Of a stretch of DNA of 14,794 bases, positions 5,880 to 14,564 are shown piece by piece. The number at the start of each line of letters is the position of its first letter. Position 1 is the first letter of the stretch. The position numbers and the translations under genes are program-made. This stretch comes from CAYLHF01 sp964383365. Lineage in GTDB: Bacteria; Bacteroidota; Rhodothermia; Rhodothermales; UBA10348. The notes beneath the pieces are model-generated. The model was not told where the DNA came from. It made no database searches and saw only the letters and a program-made list of their open reading frames with translations. Where the stretch lies: contig CAYLHF010000053.1 of the NCBI GenBank assembly GCA_964383365.1, forward strand, positions 1 through 14,794. Reading direction: 5' to 3'.

Positions 5880-8800
5880 ATGCGTCACAACCGCTACGCC
5901 CTCCTCCTGGCCTGCCTCCTCGCCACCGGATCTCTTCTTTGCACACGGGCCCAGGCCCAGAGAGCACGCATTTCCGAGGAGATCCGCTCGATCGAGACGT
6001 ATCCTTTCTCCGAACCCAATCCGATCCCGATTCTCTCGCGCGACGCCAGGCTCTACCCCTACCATTCGTTCGAGGGCTACAGTCACGAATCCATGCCTCA
6101 GGACTGGAACGTGGTTAAACTCGAGAACGACCTGATCGAGGTCTATGTCCTGCCCGAGGCAGGCGGAAAGATCTGGGGGGCTCTCGTCAAGAAATCGGGT
6201 CACGAGTTCATCTACCGCAACGAGGTGATGAAATTCCGCAATATCTCGCTTCGCGGTCCGTGGACATCGGGTGGAATCGAATTCAATTTCGGGGTGATCG
6301 GACATACGCCTTCGACAGCCACCCCGGTCGATTACCGGCTGATGGAGAACGAAGACGGAAGCGTGAGTTGTATCGTTGGAGCCATGGATCTGCCTTCACG
6401 TACGGTGTGGCGGGTCGAGATTCGGCTTCCAGCCGATCGGGGCGCTTTCGAGACCCGCACCATGTGGCATAACCCGACACCGCTCGTTCAACCCTACTAC
6501 AACTGGATGACGGCAGCCGCCTTCGCAACGGACGACCTGGAAATGACCATTCCGGGATCGGCATACCTCGAACACGGCGGAAACGTGCAGAAGTGGCCGT
6601 ATGATGACGAAGGGCGCTTTCTCCCGGTGTACGCCAACAACACATTCGGCAGCAACAAGAGCTTCCACGTCGTGGGAGAAATGGCCGATTTCTTCGGCGG
6701 ATACTACCGGGACTCCGATTATGGATTCGGCCACTGGTCTCCGTATGAACAGATGCCGGGGCAGAAACTCTGGCTGTGGGCGCTCTCGCGCCAGGGCGGC
6801 ATATGGGAAGATCTGCTCACCGATACCGACGGGCAGTACGTGGAGTATCAGGCAGGTCGGCTGTTCGTACAGTATGCCCCCGGTCACGACATCAATCCGA
6901 TCAAGCAGGCCGGATTTGATCCCGGTGCGACCGATCGGTGGACCGAGGTCTGGTTTCCACTCGAAGGCACGGGGGGACTCAGTCAGGCATCGGATCGGGG
7001 AGCGCTCTACGCGAGCCGGACGGATGAAGGCGTTGACATTCGGGTAACCTCATTTGGTAGCGTTACCGACTCAATCGAAGTTCGGACGGAAGACGGACGT
7101 GTGTGGGCGGATGGGCTCGACCTTGAGCCGCTCGGAGTGTACCGCGCGCATGTCGACGTACCTCAGGGGTCAGACTACACCGTTTCGATACCGGGGCTGG
7201 GGCTCGATTATGCCTCGGACCCGGCGGGTCAACGGCTCGATCGCTCATTCAAGACACCCGGCGATGCCATCGCGGCCATCCCGGAGCCGGAGCGCCTGCT
7301 GAATGAAGGACTCGAATTGATGAAGGGGAGACGATATTCGGAGGCGCGCTCGAAGATCGAGCGCGCCCTCAGGGCGGCTCCGTGGAGCCGCCGAGCCAAC
7401 ATCGCGATGGCAGACCTGGATTATCGCAGGGGGCTCTATACCGACGGAATGACGTATATCCGTAAAGCCCTTCAACTCGATGCCTATGGCGCAGATGCCA
7501 ATTTTACGGCAGGAAATCTCTACCGGGCACTGGGTAAGACCGTCGATGCGCGAGAGGCATTCGGGTGGGCCGCCCGGTCGATGGCCTATCGTAGCGTGGC
7601 CAACGTCGAACTCGCCGAACTCGATATCATCGAAGGGCATCCGATGGCCGCGATACAACACGCTCATACCGCGCTCGACTACGACCGCTACAATATGGAC
7701 GCGCTGGAGACGGCCGCCATCGCCTCACGCCAGTTGAATGATCGACTCGCCGCGGACGCCGCGCTCGAGAGTCTTCTGTCGCTGGATCCCATCCATCATT
7801 TTGCGCTATTCGAACGATATCTCTGGAACCGGACCCCGGTCACGTATGCCGCCTATGAGGACCAGATCCGGAGCGAATATCCCGATCAGACGATTCTCGA
7901 ACTGGCCCTCTCCTACCATCAGAGGGGCGCGGATGAGGACGCCATTGAAGTCCTCCAGGAAGGCGCAGCAAAAGCAGACAACCCGCTCGTCGGTCTCTGG
8001 CTGGCCTATCTGAACCGGGACACCCCGAATGACGTCGTCGGATACGAAGAGTTGGCCGCGAGCCTGCAGAAGCAATTCATCTTTCCGTACCGGATAGAGA
8101 CGCTGCGTATGCTCGACTGGGTCGCTGGACCGGATGATCGGTGGGAATGGTCCTACCTCCTGGGTCTCAACCTCTGGGCCATGGACCGTAAAGACGAGGC
8201 CCTCAAGACCTTCCGCGCGCTCGGCACGGCCCCGACTCTCCCCGAGTTCTACGCCTCGCGCGCCTCCCTCGAAGAGCAATCGAGCGCCGCTAACACCGAT
8301 CCTGACGCAGCCGATCCTGATGCAACCGGTTTTGATGCGGCCGCTTCCGACCTCCGACACGCCCGGGACCTCGCATCCAATAACCGCCTCTTCGCCCAAT
8401 CACTCGTTACGTTCTATCAACGCCATGCCCAATGGCAGGAAGCTCTGGAAGCCTCCACAAAAGCCCGGCGCGTACACCCCGGGGACTTCAACCTCGCCAT
8501 CCTCCACGCCAAATCGCTCCTGTACCTGCGCCGTCCGACCGAGGCCCTCGAAATCCTCGACGCAACCGATGTGCTACCATCGGAGAGTGCTCGCGAGAGC
8601 CATCAACTCTTCGCCGACGCCCACGTGATGGCCGGACTGAATCTGTTGACCGACTCCGTCACGGGCGAGCCGAAAACAGACCTCGAACTCGGAATCCTTC
8701 GCGCCGCACGGGCTCATTTTGAGGAGGCACTTGAGTGGCCGGAGCACCTCGGTCAGGGCAAGCCCTACGATAGAGATGAGCGCCTCGAACAAATATTGAT

Positions 8801-8948
8801 CAGCTACTGCGAACGACGGCTCAAGATCGACTCCGCCGACCCGATCGATTTTGCGATCGGGTGGCTTGATAAGGATGATTCCCGTTCCAAATCACTTCGA
8901 GATTCGTTTAAGAAAGCCGCTATGATTCTACTGAAAGTCGATAACTGA
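5880..8948 (+). CDS. Exported DUF5107 and tetratricopeptide-repeat protein
   Basis: 1022 aa. It has a signal peptide (about residues 1-27, ending CTRAQAQ). Residues about 75-375 form a DUF5107-type domain, a mutarotase-like beta-sandwich fold. Visible marks are VYVLPEAGGKIWGALVKKSG, a central GGIEFNFGVIGHTPS, and YNWMTAA followed by aromatic-rich strands. Residues about 468-700 and again about 770-960 are tetratricopeptide-like helical repeats (for example RYSEARSKIERALRAAPWS and WQEALEASTKARRVHPGDFN). The protein is periplasmic or envelope-associated and probably binds or processes carbohydrate while the repeats hold partners. Family members are usually about this length and often neighbour glycosidases, as here. 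A short Asp/Ala-rich linker with a 5-residue repeat lies near residues 807-821. The ATG at 5880 lacks a Shine-Dalgarno but is fixed by the signal peptide. No catalytic activity is claimed. Confidence 0.88.
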   Translation: MRHNRYALLLACLLATGSLLCTRAQAQRARISEEIRSIETYPFSEPNPIPILSRDARLYPYHSFEGYSHESMPQDWNVVKLENDLIEVYVLPEAGGKIWGALVKKSGHEFIYRNEVMKFRNISLRGPWTSGGIEFNFGVIGHTPSTATPVDYRLMENEDGSVSCIVGAMDLPSRTVWRVEIRLPADRGAFETRTMWHNPTPLVQPYYNWMTAAAFATDDLEMTIPGSAYLEHGGNVQKWPYDDEGRFLPVYANNTFGSNKSFHVVGEMADFFGGYYRDSDYGFGHWSPYEQMPGQKLWLWALSRQGGIWEDLLTDTDGQYVEYQAGRLFVQYAPGHDINPIKQAGFDPGATDRWTEVWFPLEGTGGLSQASDRGALYASRTDEGVDIRVTSFGSVTDSIEVRTEDGRVWADGLDLEPLGVYRAHVDVPQGSDYTVSIPGLGLDYASDPAGQRLDRSFKTPGDAIAAIPEPERLLNEGLELMKGRRYSEARSKIERALRAAPWSRRANIAMADLDYRRGLYTDGMTYIRKALQLDAYGADANFTAGNLYRALGKTVDAREAFGWAARSMAYRSVANVELAELDIIEGHPMAAIQHAHTALDYDRYNMDALETAAIASRQLNDRLAADAALESLLSLDPIHHFALFERYLWNRTPVTYAAYEDQIRSEYPDQTILELALSYHQRGADEDAIEVLQEGAAKADNPLVGLWLAYLNRDTPNDVVGYEELAASLQKQFIFPYRIETLRMLDWVAGPDDRWEWSYLLGLNLWAMDRKDEALKTFRALGTAPTLPEFYASRASLEEQSSAANTDPDAADPDATGFDAAASDLRHARDLASNNRLFAQSLVTFYQRHAQWQEALEASTKARRVHPGDFNLAILHAKSLLYLRRPTEALEILDATDVLPSESARESHQLFADAHVMAGLNLLTDSVTGEPKTDLELGILRAARAHFEEALEWPEHLGQGKPYDRDERLEQILISYCERRLKIDSADPIDFAIGWLDKDDSRSKSLRDSFKKAAMILLKVDN
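8298..8342 (+). repeat. 15-bp triplicated coding repeat (Asp/Ala linker)
   Basis: Three in-frame 15-bp units (8298-8312, 8313-8327, 8328-8342) encode DPDAA, DPDAT and GFDAA inside the DUF5107/TPR protein. The first two units differ at two bases and the third has drifted further. The repeat probably arose by slippage and gives a flexible acidic linker between helical blocks. Confidence 0.8.
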
Positions 8949-9041
8949 GTCTACGGCCACATAGTGCGACGGCGTAGAATGAATGATTTACATTTGACTG
9001 AGTCATATACTCTTTGCAGTAGTCATCAATCTCCGATTCAT
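8949..9041 (+). promoter_or_regulatory. Spacer with an 11-bp palindrome before the glycosidase-like lipoprotein
   Basis: This 93-bp gap between the DUF5107 gene and the next ORF holds a perfect palindrome TGACT-G-AGTCA at 8995-9005, followed by TATACT (9006-9011). The site could be an operator for an internal promoter feeding the two downstream glycosidase-like genes. No properly spaced -35 box was found. The spacer could also simply be read through as part of one operon. Confidence 0.35.
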
Positions 9042-12000
9042 ATGCGTTCGCTTTTCTCGTGTCTTACGATTCTACTCACCTTGGTCGTGGGTTGTACGCC
9101 CTCTGCCCCTGCCCCACCCCTCGACCTTCCATCGATTTCGAACACCATCGATGGCGTAGTCTGGGAGGCGGGTAACTGGGAAATGGACCTCCCGTCGGGA
9201 GACAAGGGCCGCTCCAATGGATACCACCGGGCCGTCATCCAGATCGATTCGACGGACACCCGGGCGGATGCCGTCCGCGTCCACATCCCGTGGCGCCGGA
9301 GCGACGGACACCCGGAACGGAAGTCCATCATCGTAGTCGACGCCGAGTCGGGAAATCGCATCCAAAACATCCGCGTTCTCTCAGTTACGAACGATGCCGG
9401 TGATCTTGTCTTCCAACCGACTGGCGGGGCCACCTCGTACTTCGCGTATTACATGCCGTTCGAGACGAGTGGTGGGTACTACCCGAAAGTGAGCTACCCG
9501 GAACCGGTTGAGACGGCNNNNNNNNNNNNNNNNNNNNNNNNNNNNNNNNNNNNNNNNNNNNNNNNNNNNNNNNNNNNNNNNNNNNNNNNNNNNNNNNNNN
9601 NNNNNNNNNNNNNNNNNAGACGAGTGGTGGGTACTACCCGAAAGTGAGCTACCCGGAACCGGTTGAGACGGCCGAATCCGACTGGTTGGCAAGCCAAGAT
9701 GGAAAGGATGCCGACTCCGGCAGCAATCTACCGGACGCCCGCGTCATCGCTATCCAGTCGCAGACGGATTTCCACAGCTTCTTCCCCATGGAAGTCGTTG
9801 CGACACAGGAAGAAATGAACACACTCCTCGAAGCCCATGGTGATCCATGGCTCCTCTTTCCGGAATACCGGGAGCGCTCGATCCGGATGCGGCATTTCCT
9901 TCCGCGCCAGTGGGCCGTTGAGGGACACGCAGATTCGATTCAACTCGATGCGCGGCGTGGCGAATACATGACCTTTCAGATCGGGGTATACGCGGCCCGG
10001 ACCAACGTGGACAAGGTGACCGTCGCGTTCGCCGACTGGGACCCGACCGTCATTCCCACCTCGGCACTGACCTGCTTCAACTGTGGTGGTATCGACGAAT
10101 TCGGTGAGGCGTTTACGAAACAGATCACTGTACCCGACGGCGATATACAGCCCCTCTGGATTGGCGTTGACCTGTCGGAGTCCCTTCCCCCGGGGACGTA
10201 TACCGGTACTGTAATCGTCACCGGTTCGACCCAGGGAGTCGCTACGTCCCACGCGGTAAACGTCTCGATAAACGTTGCCGATGGCATAGTCAAAGACCAT
10301 GGTGACGACGATCCGGCGAGGATGTCACGCCTTCGTTGGCTCAATTCAACGATCGGTACCGACCCTGACTTCATCGTCTCGCCGTTCACCCCGGTGGAAA
10401 TCGACGGACGGACGCTCCATATACTCGGACGCGACGTCGCACTTGGCAATGACGGCCTGCCCGAACAGATTACGAGTCATTTCACCCGCGAGATGACCGG
10501 TTTCTCGGAGGAGGGCGAGCCCATTCTGAGCACTCCCATCAAAATGGATGTGATCACGCAAGGCCAAAAAGCCGCATGGCAATCCGATCCCTTCAACATC
10601 TCACAACACGGCCGCGGCCGTGCCGAGTGGACCACCAGCAGTCAGTCCGACCTTTTTGATCGCACGGTGACCGGCGCTCTCGAATACGATGGCATGCTCG
10701 ACTATCACATCACCCTTATCGCCCGAAAGAACGCGAGCGTTGAAGACATTGCCCTCCCCATGGAGATCCAACCAGATGCCGCAAAATACATCCTGGGACT
10801 GGGGTTCAAGGGCCAGCAACGGCCCCAAAACATCGACTGGAAATGGAAAATCGAGAACCACCAGGAGGGCGCGTGGCTCGGAGGCATCCACAAGGGATTA
10901 CAATATGTCCTCAGAGACGACAACTATGAGCGGCCTCTGAACACCAATTTCTACCAGAATCAGCCCCTCCATATGCCACCTTCGTGGTTCAACGAGAGTC
11001 GGGGCGGGATCCAGATCCGAACCCTGAAAGACCGCGTCGTGGCCCGCAATTACAGCGGAAATCGAAGCGTTCAACAGGGAGACACGCTGCATTTCAACGT
11101 GCGCTTTCTGATCACCCCCTTTAAACCTATCGACACCAAAACCCATTTCAATACGCGTTTTGTCCACAAATATGTACCCGTCGACTCGGTCGTAGCCTGG
11201 GGAGGCACGGTCGTCAACATCCACCACGCCAACGAAATCAACCCGTACATCAATTACCCGTTCTACCACCTCGACAAACAGACCGCCTACATCGAAGAGG
11301 CCCACCGCAAGGGCGTCAAATTCAAGATCTACGACACCGTCCGCGAACTCACGTACAAGGCTCACGAACTCTTCGCGTTGCGGAGTCTGGGGGACGAGAT
11401 CTTCAACGATGGCGAGGGAGGCGGGCATCCGTGGCTCCAGGAACACCTGCAAGACCATTACCACAGTGCGTGGCATGCGACTGGTGTTGATGACGCGGCC
11501 ATATTGGACAAGGGAACCTCGCGCTGGACCAACTACTACGTCGAGGGACTCAACTGGCTGGCGAAGAACCAGCACATCGACGGCCTCTATCTCGACGACA
11601 TCGCGTTCAGCCGCGAGACGGTCCGCCGGATGATGTCGGTCCTGAATCGGCACCGGAAAGAAGTGATTATCGACCTGCACTCGGCCAATCAGTACAACCC
11701 ACGCGACGGATTTATTAACAGCGCGATGCTCTATATGGAGCATTTCCCGTATATATCGAGGCTCTGGTTCGGAGAGTATTTCGACTACAATCAGGGACCG
11801 GACTACTGGATGACGGAGGTCTCCGGACTCCCGTTCGGTCTCATGGGGGAGATGCTTCAAGGGGGCGGCCACCCGTACCGCGGTATGCTATACGGGATGT
11901 CGAACCGGTTCTGGGGAAAGACCGACCCGAGGCCCGTCTGGAATCTGATGACGAATTTCGGTATCGACGAGGCCCGGATGGTCGGTTACTGGCTCGAAGA

Positions 12001-12268
12001 TCGTCCCGTAAAAACAAACCGAAAAGGCCTTCTCGCGACCACCTATGTCCGGGCGGACTCCTCGCTCATCGCCATCGCCTCGTGGTCAGACCGCGACGAA
12101 ACGCTCCCTCTCGACATCGACCGCGATGCACTCGGACTCGGGCCCGACGCAGAACTCTACGCCCCGCGCGTGGACACCCTTCAACAAGCCCGTGCTTTCA
12201 GCATTGACGAACCCGTTACCGTCCCCGCCAACATGGGCCTCTTCCTCATCGCACGTAATCCGGAGTGA
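9042..12268 (+). CDS. Glycoside-hydrolase-like lipoprotein, one gene split by an assembly gap
   Basis: Once the gap artefact is removed (100 Ns plus one 55-bp copy, 155 bp in all) this is one 1023-aa frame. The left part (from 9042) and the right part (to 12268) are offset by exactly the artefact length and join in frame. A lipobox VVGC (C18) predicts a lipid-anchored protein; the ATG at 9042 is chosen over an upstream in-frame one because it starts the signal. Corrected residues about 382-420 carry LNSTIGTDPDFIVSPFTPVE, then ILGRDVAL and GLPEQI. This block is shared with large uncharacterised glycosidase-like proteins (GH123/DUF4091-like, from memory). A barrel-like region has IDGLYLDDIAF (794-804) and LWFGEYFDYNQGPDYW (856-871), with acidic residues suited to catalysis. 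A beta domain closes the protein. It lies 7 bp before the alpha-galactosidase-like gene and so is probably co-translated. The substrate is unknown, and the family call is moderate. Confidence 0.82.
9463..9517 (+). repeat. Left copy of the 55-bp contig overlap
   Basis: These 55 bases directly before the N-run are identical to 9618-9672 directly after it. Both copies touch the gap. Exact identity at a 55-bp length is what an unmerged k-mer overlap between two contig ends looks like, so this is an assembly feature, not a biological repeat. Confidence 0.95.
9518..9617. other. Assembly gap of exactly 100 N
   Basis: One hundred undetermined bases, a conventional placeholder size. Because the flanks are the same 55 bp, the true distance is most likely negative (the contigs overlap) and no sequence is missing. 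Any gene model reading through the Ns is spurious. Confidence 0.95.
9618..9672 (+). repeat. Right copy of the 55-bp contig overlap
   Basis: Identical to 9463-9517. Its reading frame, shifted by 155 bp, continues the same protein (VSYPEPVETAES), which confirms that the two sides belong to one gene. Confidence 0.95.
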
Positions 12269-12275
12269 GCGTATC

Positions 12276-14138
12276 ATGAACCGAGTACTCGCTCTTCTTC
12301 TCGTCTCTGGATTCGTCAGTCTGGCATTTGCGCAGCAAACCGAGACGTTCCAGCTTGAGGGATATCGCGTCGCCGTTCGCGGAGAAACGGGGGTCTTTGA
12401 CCTCTCGGTGACCACCCGATCTGAGTTGCCTGGCGTCGGAGTCGCGACGCTTACGCTCACGAGCGCTACTCCCGCCGAACCGCCTGCCCTGACTCTGAAA
12501 TGGTCTCTTCCATCGGTCGATGTCGTGGGCCAGTGGACGACGCGGGCGTATTTTAACAAGACAATCGACGCCGACTGGGGACCGACGCGGGTTCGATCGA
12601 TGCTCGCCTCAAACGCCCCGGTCCTTTCTCTCTTTGGAACCGATGACGCCAATCGGCTGACGTTCGCGACATCGGATGCCCTGAGTACGACCGACCTCAC
12701 GACCGGTGTCCGGGAAGAAAACGGAATGGTCGTTAACACGATTCGGCTCTTCGGGGAGCGCCACCCGCCGACCCGGAGTATTTCGGTGGACATCCGATTC
12801 GACACACGTGACGTACCGTACTACGAATCGCTCAGGGGTGTCTCCGACTGGTGGGCTACCATGCCCGAGTATGTACCCGCGAACGTACCGGAGCCCGCTC
12901 TCTCCCCCATGTACTCGACGTGGTACAGCTACCACCAGAGCGTATCGACCAAGGCGCTCCTGAAGGAAATCACCATAGGAAAAACCTTTGGCCTCACATC
13001 CATCATCATCGACGATGGCTGGCAGACGACCGACAGTAACCGGGGCTACGCCTTTACCGGTGACTGGCGCCCGGAACGGATGCCGGATATCGGCGCTTTC
13101 GTACAACAGGCGCACGATCAGGATGTGAATGTGCTGCTCTGGTATGCCGTCCCGCTTGTGGGAGAAAAATCGAACACCTACGAGCGATTCAAGGGTAAAT
13201 ATCTCCGGTACTGGAACGGACAGGGGGCCTATGAACTCGACCCTCGGTATCCGGACGTCCGCGAGCACATCATCGAGACCTACCAACGGGCGCTCTCCGA
13301 GTGGGATGTCGATGGGTTCAAGTTGGATTTTATGGGGCGATTTGTATCCCGGTCCGAGACCGTCCTCACTGCCGAAGACGGACGGGATTTTGCATCGGTC
13401 AATGCGGCGACAGATCGCCTGATGACGGACCTCCTGGTCGCTCTTCGGAAGATGAAGCCCGACATCATGGTCGAATTCCGGCAGCCCTACATCGGACCCG
13501 CCATGCGCAAGTATGGCAACATGTTCCGGGCAGGCGACTCGCCTGACGCAGCCGTCGCCAACCGGGTACGGACGGTAGATCTGAGGCTCCTGAGTGCTAC
13601 GACGGCCGTCCACTCCGACATGTTCATGTGGCACAGGGACGAGTCGACCGAATCAGCCGCGCGCCAGTTTCTGAATGTCTTCTTTGCCGTTCCCCAGATT
13701 TCGGTCCGGCTCGAAGAGATCACACCCGATCAACTCGCCATGCTCCGCCACTACACCGAGTACTGGATGGATCGGCGCGATGTGCTGATGAAGGGCGGGT
13801 TCGCGGCCGCGAACCCGCTGGCCAACTACCCCGTCGTCACCGCCTGGAAAAACGGAGAACAGGTCATCGGAGTCTATGCCGACGCCGTCGTACGCATCGA
13901 CCCGTCTCGTGGCCGGAAACGATTCGATATCCTCAACGCCACCACGGCCACATCCCTTGTTCTCGATGCCAACATGGACGGAGCAACCTACGAGTACCAC
14001 ATACTGGACGTCTTGGGAGAGGAGCAAGAGCACGGGACCGTCAACCTGGGCTCAACGGTGTCGGAATTCAACGTCCCGCCATCGGGCGTATTGATGCTGC
14101 TGAAGAGTGAATCCAGACCGGGTGGCGATGATCGTTGA
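12276..14138 (+). CDS. Secreted alpha-galactosidase-like enzyme (GH36 type, clan GH-D)
   Basis: 620 aa with a signal peptide (about residues 1-19, cleavage after AFA before QQ). An N-terminal beta-sandwich (about 25-190) precedes a (beta/alpha)8 barrel (about 205-500) and a C-terminal beta domain. Barrel marks are IIIDDGWQ (243-250), the nucleophile D351 in DGFKLDF, and the acid/base D421 in RAGDSPD. This pairing is diagnostic of GH27/GH36 retaining alpha-galactosidases and their relatives. FRQPYIGPAMRKYGNMFRAG and MWHRDEST also fit GH36-like enzymes. It is shorter than typical GH36 enzymes (about 700 aa), so the exact sugar (alpha-galactose, alpha-GalNAc or another) is open. The start at 12276 is fixed by the signal peptide; an upstream in-frame extension to 12045 merely overlaps the preceding gene. 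A GGAG 10 nt upstream is a weak ribosome site. The 7-bp gap to the preceding lipoprotein gene implies one transcript. Confidence 0.88.
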   Translation: MNRVLALLLVSGFVSLAFAQQTETFQLEGYRVAVRGETGVFDLSVTTRSELPGVGVATLTLTSATPAEPPALTLKWSLPSVDVVGQWTTRAYFNKTIDADWGPTRVRSMLASNAPVLSLFGTDDANRLTFATSDALSTTDLTTGVREENGMVVNTIRLFGERHPPTRSISVDIRFDTRDVPYYESLRGVSDWWATMPEYVPANVPEPALSPMYSTWYSYHQSVSTKALLKEITIGKTFGLTSIIIDDGWQTTDSNRGYAFTGDWRPERMPDIGAFVQQAHDQDVNVLLWYAVPLVGEKSNTYERFKGKYLRYWNGQGAYELDPRYPDVREHIIETYQRALSEWDVDGFKLDFMGRFVSRSETVLTAEDGRDFASVNAATDRLMTDLLVALRKMKPDIMVEFRQPYIGPAMRKYGNMFRAGDSPDAAVANRVRTVDLRLLSATTAVHSDMFMWHRDESTESAARQFLNVFFAVPQISVRLEEITPDQLAMLRHYTEYWMDRRDVLMKGGFAAANPLANYPVVTAWKNGEQVIGVYADAVVRIDPSRGRKRFDILNATTATSLVLDANMDGATYEYHILDVLGEEQEHGTVNLGSTVSEFNVPPSGVLMLLKSESRPGGDDR

Positions 14139-14207
14139 TTTCACACGATAGTACCGCCCGAGATTTGAGAAGAATCTGACATCCGCTGCCTCTCCGGATT
14201 CATTAAA

Positions 14208-14339
14208 TCAACCTGCTCCAGCAAGGGTTAATTTGAGTTCGACAAACTTCTCTTCTTCAGGAGAGAGTCCAAGAAACTCCGAGGCGTTCCCAACCGCCCA
14301 TCCGGCTGCTTTGAGTTTATCTAATTTGTCCTTTTTCAT
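14208..14339 (-). CDS. Small 43-aa protein resembling the N-terminal leader of XRE-type regulators
   Basis: The protein starts MKKDKLDKLKAAGWAVGNAS, continues EFLGLSPEEEKFVELKLTLA, then ends GAG. The AGW-VG-EFLGLSPEEE-ELKL pattern is familiar as the segment preceding the helix-turn-helix in short XRE/HigA-like antitoxin-type regulators (recalled, not searched). Here the frame stops just where the helix-turn-helix should begin, and no continuation of that domain appears in other frames up to the convergent gene. It is either a truncated remnant or a genuine stand-alone mini-protein. A good Shine-Dalgarno AGAGGT (14346-14351, 6-nt spacer) argues that it is translated. It follows the 58-aa membrane protein gene by 48 bp on the same strand, so they probably share a transcript. 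No toxin partner is seen. Confidence 0.6.
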   Translation of the reverse strand: MKKDKLDKLKAAGWAVGNASEFLGLSPEEEKFVELKLTLAGAG

Positions 14340-14387
14340 AGCCGGACCTCTATTGCCACCGGCCATCCTGGATATTTTACGCACGTG

Positions 14388-14564
14388 CTATTGAACTCGG
14401 TGATCTTTCCACGTCACGAGTACACCGAACATCAAGGCTGCTGCGAGGCCCGTCGAAAAGTCGGCGACACCATCGCCAACGGAAATACCAGGAAGGGTTC
14501 GAGTCAGTGCCACGAACATTGCCGCGCAGGCCGCACCCAAGAACCATCTGCTCTTTCTGCTCAT
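14388..14564 (-). CDS. Small 58-aa membrane protein
   Basis: This is a short ORF with a strong translation signal: GAGGAG (14573-14578) 8 nt before the ATG at 14564. The protein starts MSRKSRWFLGAACAAMFVAL, has a polar turn around PGISVGDGVADFSTG, a second hydrophobic stretch AAALMFGVLV and a basic tail TWKDHRVQ. That is a two-helix hairpin with positive ends, consistent with a small inner-membrane protein. No family is recognised. It heads a probable two-gene unit with the 43-aa gene downstream. A hairpin GTTGT-TCAC-ACAAC (14582-14595) sits just upstream of the ribosome site and could modulate translation. Confidence 0.65.
   Translation of the reverse strand: MSRKSRWFLGAACAAMFVALTRTLPGISVGDGVADFSTGLAAALMFGVLVTWKDHRVQ

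Noticed and set aside
5473..5967. 164-aa long version of the DUF6504-like ORF.
   Set aside because: The N-terminal 87 residues are low-complexity, Arg/Gly/Pro-rich and antisense to the neighbouring gene start. The recognisable domain starts exactly at the internal ATG at 5706.
9463..9672. The 55-bp duplicate considered as a biological direct repeat or transposon target duplication.
   Set aside because: Both copies abut a 100-N placeholder and merging them restores the reading frame, so a contig overlap is the simpler explanation.
12045..12275. N-terminal extension of the GH36-like ORF.
   Set aside because: It overlaps the end of the lipoprotein gene in another frame. The signal peptide begins at 12276, 7 bp after the upstream stop.
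12609..13634. 341-aa open frame antisense to the GH36-like gene, and a similar 324-aa frame at 10898-11872.
   Set aside because: These are shadow frames produced by high-GC codon bias opposite well-supported enzymes. They show no domain, no ribosome site and no conserved motif.
14134..14212. 8-bp inverted pair GTTGATTT / AAATCAAC between the convergent genes, considered as a terminator.
   Set aside because: The arms are about 63 bp apart and each simply covers the stop codon of one gene. There is no compact GC-rich stem or T-run.
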